Shown here piece after piece: positions 8,739 through 18,059 of a DNA stretch of 64,000 nt. The notes under the pieces are model-generated. The model had not been told where the DNA came from. It saw only the letters and a list, made by a program, of their open reading frames with translations, and searched no databases. Position 1 is the stretch's first letter; every line of letters starts with the position of its first letter. A program made the translations under genes and the position numbers. Source of the stretch: JAOUEA01 sp963734685 (GTDB lineage: Bacteria > Actinomycetota > UBA4738 > HRBIN12); contig CAVTIC010000001.1 of assembly GCA_963734685.1 (NCBI GenBank), forward strand, positions 620,001-684,000, in the 5' to 3' direction.

Positions 8739-8760
8739 GCGGACCCGCGCGGCGCAACAC

Positions 8761-8784
8761 GGACCCGGGCATCCGCCCGGGTCC
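8761..8784. terminator. Perfect 10-bp GC hairpin between convergent genes
   Basis: GGACCCGGGC (8761-8770), loop ATCC, GCCCGGGTCC (8775-8784). It sits between the YCII stop and the 3' end of the opposing GcvT-family gene and can serve both as a U-less terminator, as is common in high-GC actinobacteria. Confidence 0.7.
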
Positions 8785-8825
8785 GGTTCCGCCCGATGCT
8801 CGTCATCGTCGAAGGGATCAAGCCC

Positions 8826-9995
8826 TCACCGCAGCGACGCGGCCGGCACCTGCTTCTTCGGATCGACGAACGGGATCGCGGCGGTCGTGCCGACGAGGTG
8901 GCCGTGCTGGGACTCCACGTGGAGCTTGATCCCGGGCTCCGACAGGTCGACCGGCACCCACACGTAGCCGATGTTCCGCTCGAGCCGAGGTGACCACACC
9001 GCGTCGGTGACCTTTCCGACTTCCTCGCCGTCATGGAACGCCGGCCAGAAGTCCGCCGGGTCGATCTCGAACCCTCCCTCGGCCTCGAACTCGATGCCCA
9101 CCAGCTTGTCCTTCACGCCCTCGACGCGGACGCGCTCGAGGGCTTCCTTGCCGATGTAGTCCTGCGGTTGCTCCTCGACGAGACGCTCGAGCCCCATGAT
9201 CTGGAACGGGTTGTGCTCGATCGTCATGTCGGAGCCGTAGTTCATCATGCCCGCCTCGATGCGCTTGGCCATGCTCGGTGCGGCGACCCGGATGCCGAAC
9301 TCCTCGCCCGCCTCGAGCACCGCGGTCCACAGCGCGTCGCCTCGGGAGAACTCCAAGCAGTTCACCTCGAACCCCGGTGCGGCCGTGAACCCGGTGCGGC
9401 TGATCACGACCGGGATCCCCCGGATCTCGAACCCCTCGGTCCAGTAGTACTTGATGTCGTAGATCGCGGGACCGACGAGCTTCTCGAGCGTCTTCGCCGA
9501 GGCCGGCCCCTGCACCTGCATCGGGTAGACGTCGGGGTGGAACACGTTCACATCGAGGCCGAGACCCGTGGCGACGCCGAGCGCATACAGCCCCGCGTCG
9601 GAATCGGCGCACTGCATCCACCACCGGTTCTCATCGACGTGCAGCAGGACCGGGTCGTTCACGATGCCGCCGTCGCCGGCGGTCACGAGCATGTACTTGC
9701 CCTGCTTCACCGCGCACTTCGTGAGGTCGCGGCACGTGATCATGTCGATGAGGCGGTCCGCGTCGGGGCCGCTCACCTCGATCGTCCACTCGGCTCCGAC
9801 ATCCCAGACCACCACAGCGGTGAGCAGGTGCTCGTACTCGACGTTGGGGTCGTCGTAGTAGCCGGGGAGCAGGGTGTGGTTGTAGACGTCGTACGCCTTG
9901 CACCCCGCTCGCACCGTGGCTTCGAAATAGGGCGACCGTCGGTACCACGGCCCCGGATACAACGTCGACTCCGCCAGATAGCGCTCCGCCCCCAT
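8826..9995 (-). CDS. GcvT-family, DmdA-like tetrahydrofolate-dependent demethylase
   Basis: This 389-residue protein has a GcvT N-terminal folate-binding domain (~1-280) and a C-terminal barrel. The segments KAYDVYNHTLLPGYY, VWDVGAEW, LTKCAVKQGKYMLV, VNDPVLLHVDENRWW and CADSDAGLYALG match the pattern of dimethylsulfoniopropionate demethylase DmdA and its close relatives more than glycine-cleavage T protein. No gcvH or gcvP is nearby. The substrate could be DMSP, dimethylglycine, sarcosine or another N/S/O-methyl donor; DmdA itself is not proven by these motifs. Start ATG 9995 follows a GGGGGGAG site. It stands alone, divergent from the next gene. Confidence 0.8.
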   Translation of the reverse strand: MGAERYLAESTLYPGPWYRRSPYFEATVRAGCKAYDVYNHTLLPGYYDDPNVEYEHLLTAVVVWDVGAEWTIEVSGPDADRLIDMITCRDLTKCAVKQGKYMLVTAGDGGIVNDPVLLHVDENRWWMQCADSDAGLYALGVATGLGLDVNVFHPDVYPMQVQGPASAKTLEKLVGPAIYDIKYYWTEGFEIRGIPVVISRTGFTAAPGFEVNCLEFSRGDALWTAVLEAGEEFGIRVAAPSMAKRIEAGMMNYGSDMTIEHNPFQIMGLERLVEEQPQDYIGKEALERVRVEGVKDKLVGIEFEAEGGFEIDPADFWPAFHDGEEVGKVTDAVWSPRLERNIGYVWVPVDLSEPGIKLHVESQHGHLVGTTAAIPFVDPKKQVPAASLR

Positions 9996-10095
9996 GCATC
10001 TCCCCCCAGTCCGCCGAGTAGGGTCGGATTCTAGGGGGAACGACGGGGAACGACGCGATTTGCGTCGAGGGGCAACGCAGGCGTCCAATGGCGCC

Positions 10096-11418
10096 ATGCA
10101 TCGCGCCATGCTCCTTCTGGCGATCCTCGTGGGGCTCACGGTGTCGCACGTTCCTGGTCAGGCGATCGCCGGCGCGTCCTGCGCCTACGATGCTCCGACC
10201 AAGACCGTCACGGCGGACGTCGGGGCAACGGGCTCGCTCTCACGGGGCGTCGCAGGGGCGATCCTCGCGAACGGCTCTCCGTGCGGCGCGGGCACGGTCT
10301 CGAACACCGACGCGATCGTGCTGGTCTCGGTGCCGAGCGGTCACGTCACGCTCGACCTGGCGGGTGGCGGTTTTCAGCCGGGCGCGACCGACGAGGGAGA
10401 CGGTTCGTCGGAGATCGAGATCGACATCTCCTTCGAACCCGGGTCCGGCTCGGTGCATGTGCTCGGCACCGACGGCCCCGACGCGATCTCGCTCACGCTG
10501 GCGGCCGGCCCGGGGACGGACCGTGCCTACGACCTCAACGCCGACGAGGCGGTCCTTGACCTCGACGTGACGTTCGGCGCCGGGGCAGGGATCCATCCGA
10601 CGATCGCCGGTCTCGGCGGCGACGACACATTGCACGCCGGCCTCGGGCAGGACCGCTTGCGGTTCCCCGTCGATGTCGACGGCGGCGACGGCGACGACTC
10701 CATCGGGTACCTCGCCGACGGAGGGTCGATCAGCGGTGGCGACGGTGCCGACGTGCTCGACGAGTCGACCGCTTCCCGAGCGGTCAGGGTCTCGCTGGGC
10801 TCGACCTCCGACCCAGGTTCAGTTGCCCTCGAGCGGTCCGCCACGGCGAGCCTCGTCGACGTCGAGCATGTCGTCGGTGGACCCTCCTCCGACGTGATCG
10901 CAGGCGATGCCGGCCGGAACCGCCTTCGGGGCGGGCCGGGCTCGGACTTCATCTCCTCGTGGGGTGGGGACGACCGGATCGCGGGCGAGGATGGCGAGGA
11001 CGTCGTGCGGCCGGGTGCGGGCGACGACATCGTGGTCGGTGGCGTGTCACCGTTCGCCGACTTCGTCTCCTTCGAAGGAGCCCCGGGGCCGATGACCGTG
11101 GACCTGGCCGCGCACACGGCGATGGGCTTCGGCAACGATGCGCTCCGGGGCATCTTCATCGCGGTCATCGGATCCTCGTTCGACGACGTACTCCTCGGAG
11201 ACGCGAGGACGAACATCCTGCGGGGCGTCAGCGGGAACGACCGCCTCGTGGGACGTAACGGCCAGGACGACCTGCACGGCCAGCGGGGAAACGACGTGCT
11301 GCTCGCCGGCCACGGCGACGACTTCCTCGTCGGCGGGAAGGACGGCGATCGATGTGAAGGCGGCGCCGGCCAGCACGATCGAGCGCTCTCGTGCGAGACC
11401 GTGAACGGGGTCCCGTGA
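10096..11418 (+). CDS. Secreted protein with RTX-like calcium-binding repeats
   Basis: This 440-residue protein has a Sec signal peptide (residues 1-~24, MLLLAILVGLTVSHVPGQAIA). Repeats of the GGxGxDxLx type follow: GGDGDDSIGYL, SGGDGADVL, GGPGSDFISSWGGDDRI, AGEDGEDVVRPGAGDDIV, GQRGNDVLLAGHGDDFL. These form a calcium-binding beta-roll. Four cysteines (two near each end) could form disulfides. There is no enzymatic domain and no type I secretion cluster nearby, so it is more likely a cell-surface or extracellular scaffold than a toxin. ATG 10096 gives the cleanest signal peptide. Confidence 0.8.
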   Translation: MHRAMLLLAILVGLTVSHVPGQAIAGASCAYDAPTKTVTADVGATGSLSRGVAGAILANGSPCGAGTVSNTDAIVLVSVPSGHVTLDLAGGGFQPGATDEGDGSSEIEIDISFEPGSGSVHVLGTDGPDAISLTLAAGPGTDRAYDLNADEAVLDLDVTFGAGAGIHPTIAGLGGDDTLHAGLGQDRLRFPVDVDGGDGDDSIGYLADGGSISGGDGADVLDESTASRAVRVSLGSTSDPGSVALERSATASLVDVEHVVGGPSSDVIAGDAGRNRLRGGPGSDFISSWGGDDRIAGEDGEDVVRPGAGDDIVVGGVSPFADFVSFEGAPGPMTVDLAAHTAMGFGNDALRGIFIAVIGSSFDDVLLGDARTNILRGVSGNDRLVGRNGQDDLHGQRGNDVLLAGHGDDFLVGGKDGDRCEGGAGQHDRALSCETVNGVP

Positions 11419-11561
11419 GGGCCGGAGAAGGAGGTCCCGCTGCGGATCTCGCGCGGCGGCCAGCGAGCCGGGGCTCGAGGGAGATTCCCTTGGGTCTGAC
11501 CAGGCGATCCGACGACGTCGGCCCGATAGCCGATTGAGGCGGGTCGGTTCGAACGGTCATC

Positions 11562-13217
11562 ATGATCGCCGTGGACACCCACGACCCGCCCGTGGGCCCT
11601 CCGTCCTGGTTCCTCGCGGTGGCGCTGGTCCTCCCGCTGGCTGGACTCGGGCTGTTGCTGGGCGTTGCCTCGCTCGACGTTCACTGGGAGCACCATCCCT
11701 CCCACTTCTGGCTGGTGTTCGGCGTCGCGTTGTTGAACGTCGCGCTGGGACTGATCGTGAGTGAGGAAGCACGCCGCAGCGGCGACGAGCGGCTCTTCCT
11801 CGTCTCGATGGTGCTGCTGACGAGCGCCGGCTTCCTCGCCCTGCACGCGCTCGCCACGCCCGGCGTCGTGCTCAGCGGGCCCAACGGTGGATTCGTGCTC
11901 GCGACGCCCGTCGGACTCTTGCTCGCGTCGGGCTTCGCGGCGCTCTCCGCGATCGAGATGGACGATCGCACCGAGGCGTCGCTGCGGCGTTGGCAAGGGC
12001 CGATGCGGATCGGGCTCATCCTGGTGTTGCTCGCCTGGGCGGCCGCCTCGCTCACAGCTGTGCCACCGCTCGACCGAGTGATCGAATCGGAGCGAGCGCC
12101 ATGGCTGCTGGTGCTGCTGCCATTCGGCATCAGCGCATACGCGTTCGCAGCGTGGCGCTACATGAAGATCTACCGCGAACGGCGACGCCCGCTGCCGCTC
12201 GCGGTCACGGTGGCGTTCGTGTTCCTCGCCGAGGCGCTGATCGCGATGGCGTTCGGGCGCGCATGGCGTGCGTCGTGGTGGGAATGGCACGTGCTGATGG
12301 CGATCGCGTTCGCCACGATCGTGCTCGCCGCCCGCCGCGAGTACCGCATCGCTCGTTCGCTCTCGGGCACCTTCGGGGGCATCTACCAACAACGCACGCT
12401 CGAACGGCTCGACAGCCGTCAATCGGTGGCCCTGGCCGAGCTCGTACGCGCCGATGCCACCGGCACGCTGGTCGAGACCGGAGACGCGCTGCGGGCGCGA
12501 GGCTTCACCGGCGACCAGGTCTCGCTCATGACGGACTCGGCTCGTGAACTGGCCCGCATGGACCGGCTCCTGCGCCAGTACGTGGGTCCTCATCTCGCCG
12601 ACCGGCTCGGAACCCAGCCGGAACTGGCGCGTCTCGGGGGGCACGAGCGAGAGGTCTCGATCCTGTTCGCCGATCTGTCGGGGTTCACGTCGTTCGCCGA
12701 GGGGAGGGCCGCCACGGAGGTGATCGAGATGCTGAACGCCTACTGGGGCGCGGTGGTTCCATACGTCGTCGACAGGGAAGGCGGGTTGATCGAACGCTTC
12801 GCAGGGGATGCCGTCCTCGCGGTCTTCAACGCCTTGGGTGACCAACCCGATCATGCGGCCCGCGCCGTCCGCGCCGCGATCGCGATCCGCGACCGGTCCG
12901 CCGACGTACGGGCATCGGACGATTGGCCGCGGTTCCGCGTGGGTGTGAATACCGGAGTCGCTGTGATCGGCAACGTCGGCGCCGGTGCCCAGCGCTCGTT
13001 CGCGGTCGTCGGCGACACCACGAACGTCGCCGCCCGTCTGCAGGGGCTGTCCAGACCGGGTCACATCACGATCGGCGGCCGGACGCTCGATGAGGTGAAC
13101 GCGGAACCCGACGTGATCGTCGATGTCCGCCCCATGGGTCCCAAGGACCTGAAGGGCAAGTCCGAGCCGACGGAGGCGTTCGAGCTGCTCGGAGTCACCG
13201 GACCCTTCGAACGGTGA
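11562..13217 (+). CDS. Membrane-bound class III adenylate/guanylate cyclase
   Basis: This 551-residue protein has about seven membrane helices in residues 1-~255, a linker (~255-360), and a class III cyclase domain (~360-550). The metal-binding Asp residues are in ILFADLSGF (~367) and RFAGDAVLAVF (~414). The transition-state Asn and Arg are in GDTTNVAARLQ (~485). The Lys expected before GDA in adenylate cyclases is Arg here (LIERFAGDA), so nucleotide specificity is uncertain. It would make cAMP or cGMP in response to a membrane-sensed cue. No effector gene is adjacent. Confidence 0.9.
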   Translation: MIAVDTHDPPVGPPSWFLAVALVLPLAGLGLLLGVASLDVHWEHHPSHFWLVFGVALLNVALGLIVSEEARRSGDERLFLVSMVLLTSAGFLALHALATPGVVLSGPNGGFVLATPVGLLLASGFAALSAIEMDDRTEASLRRWQGPMRIGLILVLLAWAAASLTAVPPLDRVIESERAPWLLVLLPFGISAYAFAAWRYMKIYRERRRPLPLAVTVAFVFLAEALIAMAFGRAWRASWWEWHVLMAIAFATIVLAARREYRIARSLSGTFGGIYQQRTLERLDSRQSVALAELVRADATGTLVETGDALRARGFTGDQVSLMTDSARELARMDRLLRQYVGPHLADRLGTQPELARLGGHEREVSILFADLSGFTSFAEGRAATEVIEMLNAYWGAVVPYVVDREGGLIERFAGDAVLAVFNALGDQPDHAARAVRAAIAIRDRSADVRASDDWPRFRVGVNTGVAVIGNVGAGAQRSFAVVGDTTNVAARLQGLSRPGHITIGGRTLDEVNAEPDVIVDVRPMGPKDLKGKSEPTEAFELLGVTGPFER

Positions 13218-13260
13218 TCCAAGCTGCTGCGCGACTTCCAGGCCCAGGAGGAGGGACAGC

Positions 13261-13683
13261 ATGGAACAGCGACTGAGCCTCGTCACCCTGGGGGTGGCCG
13301 ACGTGGCCGCCGCGAAGCGCTTCTACGAGCGGCTGGGGTGGCACGCCGGCCTCGATGTACAGGACACCGTGTTCTTCCAAGTCGGCGGCTTGATCCTCAC
13401 CCTCTGGGGGCGAGACGCGCTCGCCGCTGACAGCGGGGTCAGCGATCCCGGCGGCTGGGGCGGCATCGCGCTCGCACACAACGTCGGTTCGACCGACGAG
13501 GTCGACCGAGTGATCGAGCAGGCTCGCGAGGCGGGCGCCCGCATCGCGCGCGAGCCTGCCGATACGTTCTACGGTGGTTACGCAGGCGTCTTCGTCGACC
13601 CCGACGGCCACCCCTGGGAGGTCGCCTTCAACCCCGGATTCCTCCTCGACGACGACGGCAGCATCAGGCTGCCGACGAGCTGA
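13261..13683 (+). CDS. VOC-superfamily (glyoxalase-like) protein
   Basis: This 140-residue protein starts RLSLVTLGVADVAAAKRFYE and ends with GVFVDPDGHPWEVAFNPGF, the paired VOC modules with the typical DPDGHPWE strand carrying the C-terminal Glu ligand. ATG 13261 follows GGAGGAGGG. Function is unassigned beyond the fold. It lies 43 bp after the cyclase gene and may be co-transcribed. Confidence 0.85.
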   Translation: MEQRLSLVTLGVADVAAAKRFYERLGWHAGLDVQDTVFFQVGGLILTLWGRDALAADSGVSDPGGWGGIALAHNVGSTDEVDRVIEQAREAGARIAREPADTFYGGYAGVFVDPDGHPWEVAFNPGFLLDDDGSIRLPTS

Positions 13684-13711
13684 GCCCCGAGGCGACGGCG
13701 CGATCGGTCGC

Positions 13712-14965
13712 TCAACCCGGCGAGGATCCTTCGGCGCGCGGCGAGAACGTCTCGTCCTCTTCGTGACGGATCCGTTCACGCGAGTCGGCGAACCACACCG
13801 ACTCGAGCGCGATCATGACGACCATGATCGCGGTGAGCATGGCCAGCGCGCCCAGCGCCGGCAGACGCGCGCCCACCGGGATCAGCGCCAGCAGCAGCAC
13901 GGCGGTCGCGACCCGCTGCAGCTTGACGAGACGCTCGACCCGGTACGTGAACGCCACGTGCGCGAGCAGGAACAGCGCGACGCCGCCGTACATCGCGGCG
14001 AGCGGCAGCATCGGCAGCACGTCGCTGAGGGTGTGACCGTCCTCTCCCGCCACGTACGCCAGCACCTTCTTCAGCCCGAGGGCCATCAACACGATGCCCG
14101 CGATCATCGGCAGGTGGAGATAGCTGTACGCATCACGCGCCAGGCGATTCCGTGCCTCGCCTCGCGACCGCCGCAGCACGCGTTCGGCGATCAGCGACAC
14201 CACATCGAAGTACGCCCACCAGATCGCACCGGCCAGCGCCAGCCCCAACACCGACGCGACGATGATCGATGTCGAGATCGGCAGGTGCGCGACACCGACG
14301 CCGATCGCGACGATCGACTCGCCGAGGGCGATGATCACGATCAACCCGTGCCGCTCGGCGAAATGACCGGCGGAGTTCAGCCGCCAGCCAGATGCGCCGG
14401 CCAGGATCGTGCCGACGTAGTCGGCGACGAGCGCAGCCGCCCATGCCAAGGTCTGCGCCGTGCCCTCGAGCTGTGAGGCCACCAACAGGAGCGCGGTGCC
14501 GCCGATCACCGACGGCGTGAACCGGATCAACTGACCTCGCAGCTCGTAGTCGTGGTTCGCCCCGGCCGCGAGCCAGAAGATCGTGAGGTGGAGCACCCGA
14601 ACGGCGAGGTACGCGAGGGCGATCACGACCGGTCCGCTGAGTCCGCCGGGCAGGTCGTGGAAGGACTCGGGCACCGCGAGGGCCGCGATGAACATGGCCG
14701 CCATCGCTCCGAACATCGCCACACGCCCGACGCCCTCGTCGGCCCGCACCACGTTCCCTAACCACGCGTACCCGACCCAGCACCACCACAGCAGGGACAG
14801 CACCAACAGGCCGCGCACGACGCCGCGGGGGGTGAGGTCATCGGACATCAGCGCGGTGACTTGGGTGATCGCGAACACGAACACCAGGTCGAAGAAGAGC
14901 TCGATCGGCGTGACTCGGGCGTCTTCGCTGACCGTCTGGATTCGCGGATGGCGGCCGTCGCTCAC
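13712..14965 (-). CDS. Low-temperature-requirement protein A (LtrA) family membrane protein
   Basis: This ~417-residue protein has 11-12 hydrophobic helices. The diagnostic start VTPIELFFDLVFVFAITQVT and the internal HFAERHGLIVIIALGESIVAIG segment identify the LtrA family. Its biochemical role is unknown; the name comes from a Listeria mutant impaired at low temperature. GTG 14965 is chosen because it precedes the conserved motif by ~20 residues, as in relatives; the open frame further upstream overlaps the divergent gene at 15002. Confidence 0.88.
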   Translation of the reverse strand: MSDGRHPRIQTVSEDARVTPIELFFDLVFVFAITQVTALMSDDLTPRGVVRGLLVLSLLWWCWVGYAWLGNVVRADEGVGRVAMFGAMAAMFIAALAVPESFHDLPGGLSGPVVIALAYLAVRVLHLTIFWLAAGANHDYELRGQLIRFTPSVIGGTALLLVASQLEGTAQTLAWAAALVADYVGTILAGASGWRLNSAGHFAERHGLIVIIALGESIVAIGVGVAHLPISTSIIVASVLGLALAGAIWWAYFDVVSLIAERVLRRSRGEARNRLARDAYSYLHLPMIAGIVLMALGLKKVLAYVAGEDGHTLSDVLPMLPLAAMYGGVALFLLAHVAFTYRVERLVKLQRVATAVLLLALIPVGARLPALGALAMLTAIMVVMIALESVWFADSRERIRHEEDETFSPRAEGSSPG

Positions 14966-15001
14966 GGAACGAATCGTCTCACGAGCGCCACGTAGACTCC
15001 G

Positions 15002-15434
15002 ATGGTGGGGCTGTCCGAGCGGGAGATCGAGTGGTTGCGGGACCATCGCGCCGCGGCGATGGTCACCCTCGGAGCGGATGGGGTGCCCAAGGCGGTTCGC
15101 GTCGGCGTGGCGGTCGTCGACGGCGAGCTCTGGAGCAGCGGCACGAGCGACCGTGTTCGCACCGAGCGGTTGCGCCGGGACCCTCGGTGCACGTTGTTCG
15201 TCTTCGACTCCGGGTTCGCGTGGATGACCCTCGAGACCACTGTCGACATCCTCGACGGACCTGAAGCGCCGGCGCAGAGCCTGCGGCTGTTCCGTGCGAT
15301 GCAAAGCCAAGCCGACCGGACCGCTGAGCTGGTTCGGTGGGGAGCTCTCGGAGCAGGAGTTCTTGCAGACGATGGTCGACGAGCAGCGCTTGATCTATCG
15401 GTTCGACGTGCACCGGACCTACGGCGCGCACTGA
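15002..15434 (+). CDS. PPOX-class (FMN/F420-binding split barrel) protein, with +1 frameshift
   Basis: The N-terminal part reads LSEREIEWLRDHRAAAMVTL then DGVPKAVRVGVAVVDGELW, the start of a pyridoxamine-phosphate-oxidase-like split barrel. After FRAMQSQ the frame must shift to continue LSWFGGELSEQEFLQTMVDE and IYRFDVHRTYGAH, ending at TGA 15432-15434. One extra A around 15309-15310 explains the break. Both halves look conserved, so an assembly indel is likely. A TAGACT hexamer 3 nt before the ATG could also start a leaderless mRNA at the in-frame GTG 15005. It is divergent from ltrA. Confidence 0.78.
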
Positions 15435-15443
15435 AGGGACGTG

Positions 15444-16124
15444 CTACGGCTTCCGAGCGACGAGGCGCTCGATGACCCCGGCCCGGAGCCGGTCGCTCGT
15501 ATCGATCGTGAAGCCGGCGTCGATCACATGCGTGATCGGCCGTCGCGTCAGCTCGTTGTCGTGACGCGACGGGGCGAGCTCCATCAGACGCTGGATCCAG
15601 TAGATCGGCGCCACGCTGCTGCGCACGTGGTCCACGAGGATCAGCCGTCCGCCGGTCTTGAGCACCCGCTTCATCTCGAGGATCGTCCGACGCTCGTCGG
15701 GGACGCTGCACATCGCGTAGGTGGCGAGCACCGTGTCGAACGCGCCGTCCGGGAACGGGAGCGCTTGGGCGTCTCCCTCGCAGAGCATGACCGGCCGACC
15801 GAGGTCGGCCGCTCGGTTCCGCGCGAGCGCCAGCATCTCCGGGGTGAGATCGACACCGATCAGGTGCACGTCCGGCGCATAGTTCGCCATGTTCAGGCCC
15901 GTGCCGATCGCCACTTCGAGCGTGGCCCCGGTGGCCCGCGAGCATGCCCACCCCCGATGCTCCCTCCCGAAGAGCCAGCGCTCCGTGACGTCTGACTCCT
16001 CGTCGTACGTGGGCGCTTCCTTGGCGTACTGACGCCGGCGCCGCGCGTTCGCGCGCGAACGCTCGTCAGGTGAGAGCCCCTCGGTCACTCGTCCTGCCCC
16101 CGAGAACGCTGCCGCCGATGTCAT
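15444..16124 (-). CDS. Class I SAM-dependent methyltransferase (UbiE/phospholipid methyltransferase-like)
   Basis: This 226-residue protein has the SAM motif LEVAIGTGLNMANY, an acidic ribose-binding end of strand 2 (LIGVDLTPEMLALA), and post-motifs GDAQALPFPDGAFDTVLATY and RVLKTGGRLILVDHVRSS. These resemble the Methyltransf_11/UbiE group. The substrate is unknown. Start ATG 16124 directly abuts the stop of a decayed hydrolase upstream. Confidence 0.88.
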   Translation of the reverse strand: MTSAAAFSGAGRVTEGLSPDERSRANARRRRQYAKEAPTYDEESDVTERWLFGREHRGWACSRATGATLEVAIGTGLNMANYAPDVHLIGVDLTPEMLALARNRAADLGRPVMLCEGDAQALPFPDGAFDTVLATYAMCSVPDERRTILEMKRVLKTGGRLILVDHVRSSVAPIYWIQRLMELAPSRHDNELTRRPITHVIDAGFTIDTSDRLRAGVIERLVARKP

Positions 16125-16347
16125 CTAGGCGGCCAACGCCTTCTCAAAGGCCTCCACGAACGACCCGGGACTGCCCGAGACCCGGCAGGTCGGGGACCAC
16201 GAGCCCTATGACCGCCGACCAGCCGGGAGATGACGAGGCGCCACTCTTCCGCGAACCCGCCGATCCCGTGGAGGAGGACGATCGGCGCGCCCTGTCCACA
16301 TTCCACAACCGGGTCGAGGTTCCTGCGATGTCGATGCGGCGGTCCAT
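16125..16347 (-). pseudogene. Decayed N-terminal fragment of an alpha/beta hydrolase
   Basis: Three frames must be combined. They give a start MDRRIDIAGTSTRLW, then APIVLLHGIGGFAEEWRLVI (oxyanion strand, HGxG), then VIGLVVPDLPGLGQS, then GSFVEAFEKALAA and a stop. The order and motifs are those of an alpha/beta hydrolase up to the helix just before the nucleophile elbow; the catalytic Ser, Asp and His are all missing. Several frameshifts plus truncation in only ~220 bp indicate real decay rather than a single assembly error. Confidence 0.6.
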
Positions 16348-16505
16348 GACCGGCAGGCCCCCCGATAGACGAACAGACCAGGTGAGCGACGATCGCGATC
16401 TTTGCACTCCCCAACCCGGACATCGTGCGCGCGTTCCCCTCAAGTCAGGCGCTCTCCCACAGGCCGAGCACGGTGCCTCCCCGGATCGGATCCCCGTGGT
16501 CGACC

Positions 16506-16766
16506 CTAACCCCGGGCGCGGTTACCCCCCGAAGACGGATCCTCCACCGAGATCGCGTTCTCGGGACAGTTGGCCGCGGCCAGCTTGACCTTCTCCAAGA
16601 GGTCGGATTCCACCTCGGACATCTTCACGATGGAGTAGCCGTACTCGTCGGCTTCGAAGACCTCGGGGCAGGTGGCGACGCATCGGTTGTGCCCCTGGCA
16701 TCTCCGCCCGTCCACCACGACCCGCACCGATCCGAGCGTACCGCCGTCCGGTCCCGCCGCCGTCAC
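16506..16766 (-). CDS. P450-associated ferredoxin, [3Fe-4S] type
   Basis: This 86-residue protein has the motif CQGHNRCVATCP and a distal CPENAI. The CxxHxxC pattern, with His in place of the second cluster Cys, is the signature of single-cluster [3Fe-4S] ferredoxins encoded next to actinobacterial P450 genes. Start GTG 16766 overlaps the P450 stop as GTGA, so the electron donor is translationally coupled to its P450. It would pass electrons from a ferredoxin reductase encoded elsewhere. Confidence 0.88.
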   Translation of the reverse strand: MTAAGPDGGTLGSVRVVVDGRRCQGHNRCVATCPEVFEADEYGYSIVKMSEVESDLLEKVKLAAANCPENAISVEDPSSGGNRARG

Positions 16767-17946
16767 TCGCGACCACCCCCCTCGAACACCAGCCGGAGCG
16801 GATCGATGCCGTACCAGACGGGGTGCGACCCGGCGGCGAACGAGAAGTCTGGGTAGCGGATCAGGAACTCTTCGAGCGCGACCCGCAGCTCTCGCCGGGC
16901 GAGGTTCGACCCCATGCATCGATGGATGCCGGCGCCGAACGCGATGTGCGGGTTCGGCTCTCGGTCGATCACGATGCGGTCACCGTCGGGGAACTTCGCC
17001 TCGTCGCGGTTGCCCGCCCCGAACACGAGCAGCACCCGGTCGCCTTCGTGCAACGTGTGGCCGTCGAGCTCGACGTCCCGGGTCACGGTCCGCGCCATAC
17101 CTTGCACCGACGACAGGCATCGCAGGAACTCCTCAACCGCCGTCGCCACGAGCTCCGGCCGCTCGAGGAGCTTCGCTCGGTCCTCGGGTGTTGCGCCAGG
17201 TACCAGAGGCTGCTGCGCAGGACCCACGCCGTTGTGTCGAGCCCGGCCACGACCAGGATGAAGCCGTAGTCGGCGAGCTCCTCATCGGTGAGGCGTTGGC
17301 CATCGATCTCTGCGGTGAGCAGCCGCCCGAACAGGTCGTCTCGGGGCGCCTCCCCTTTCCTCGCTTCGAGGATCGAGGTGATGTAGGCCGTGAGCTCGGC
17401 GGCGGCTCGCCGGGTGGAGTCGTAGTCATGCGTCCGTACGTAGAAGATGCGGTTGATCCAGTCCTCGAGTTTCTCCGACTCGTCGGTGGGCAGCCCGGCC
17501 AGCTCGCAGAACACCACCATCGGGAACGGCACCGCGTAGCGCGCGGCGACGTCGATCTCGCGCTCGCCCTCGAAGGCGTCGAGCAGCCGGACCGCGGTGC
17601 GTCGCACCATCGGCTCGAGCCGGTCGATCTGCTGCGGGCTGAAGGCCGGCAGCATCACCCTGCGGTACTTCCCGTGCATCGGGGGGTCGATGTCGATCGG
17701 CACGCCCGGCCGCTCGTTGCCCATGGGAGGCAGCAGCATGCCGGGCGAGACGGCGAACGTCTCCGGGTCTTGCTCGATGCGATGGATGTCGTCGAAACGG
17801 GTGACGAACCAGAAGCCCCCGTAGTGCTCGCTGAACCCGACCGGACAGTGGTCACGGAGCTCTCGATACACCTCGAAGGCGACATCGAGACCCTCGTCGT
17901 GATGTCGGAAGTCGCGCGCGAGCGCCTGGATCCGGTCGTCCACCAT
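16763..17946 (-). CDS. Cytochrome P450, with a single-base frameshift
   Basis: The N-terminal two thirds contain GFWFVTRFDDIHRIEQDP, the C-helix region HGKYRRVMLPAFSP and the I-helix oxygen-activation motif LVVAGLDTTAW (~residue 230). After LWYLAQHP the frame breaks; restoring one base near 17182-17186 gives EDRAKLLERPELV, then the ExxR motif EEFLRCLSS and the haem loop HIAFGAGIHRCMGSNLAR with the Cys thiolate (~342). All key residues are present, so the gene is probably functional in the organism. Start ATG 17946 is preferred; TTG 17985 is an alternative. It forms an operon with the ferredoxin. The substrate is unknown. Confidence 0.9.
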
Positions 17947-18059
17947 GCGGGCCGCGAGCGTAGTCCGCAGCCCGGAAAGGGGCAACGCCGCTTCCCGGCC
18001 CCCTGACGGTCGTGCTCCCGATGCGATAGGAAGGACCTTCGTGACCAGGAGGTCTCCCG

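Noticed and set aside
10527..13286. A very long minus-strand open frame opposite the RTX-like and cyclase genes
   Set aside because: It is low-complexity in Arg/His/Gln/Ser with no motif. The plus strand carries clear signal peptide, RTX and cyclase motifs. It is a GC-rich antisense shadow.
16348..16505. A possible gene end reading GTVLGLWESA on the minus strand between ferredoxin and decayed hydrolase
   Set aside because: Only ~20 residues without a start or a recognisable family; could be another remnant but not supportable.
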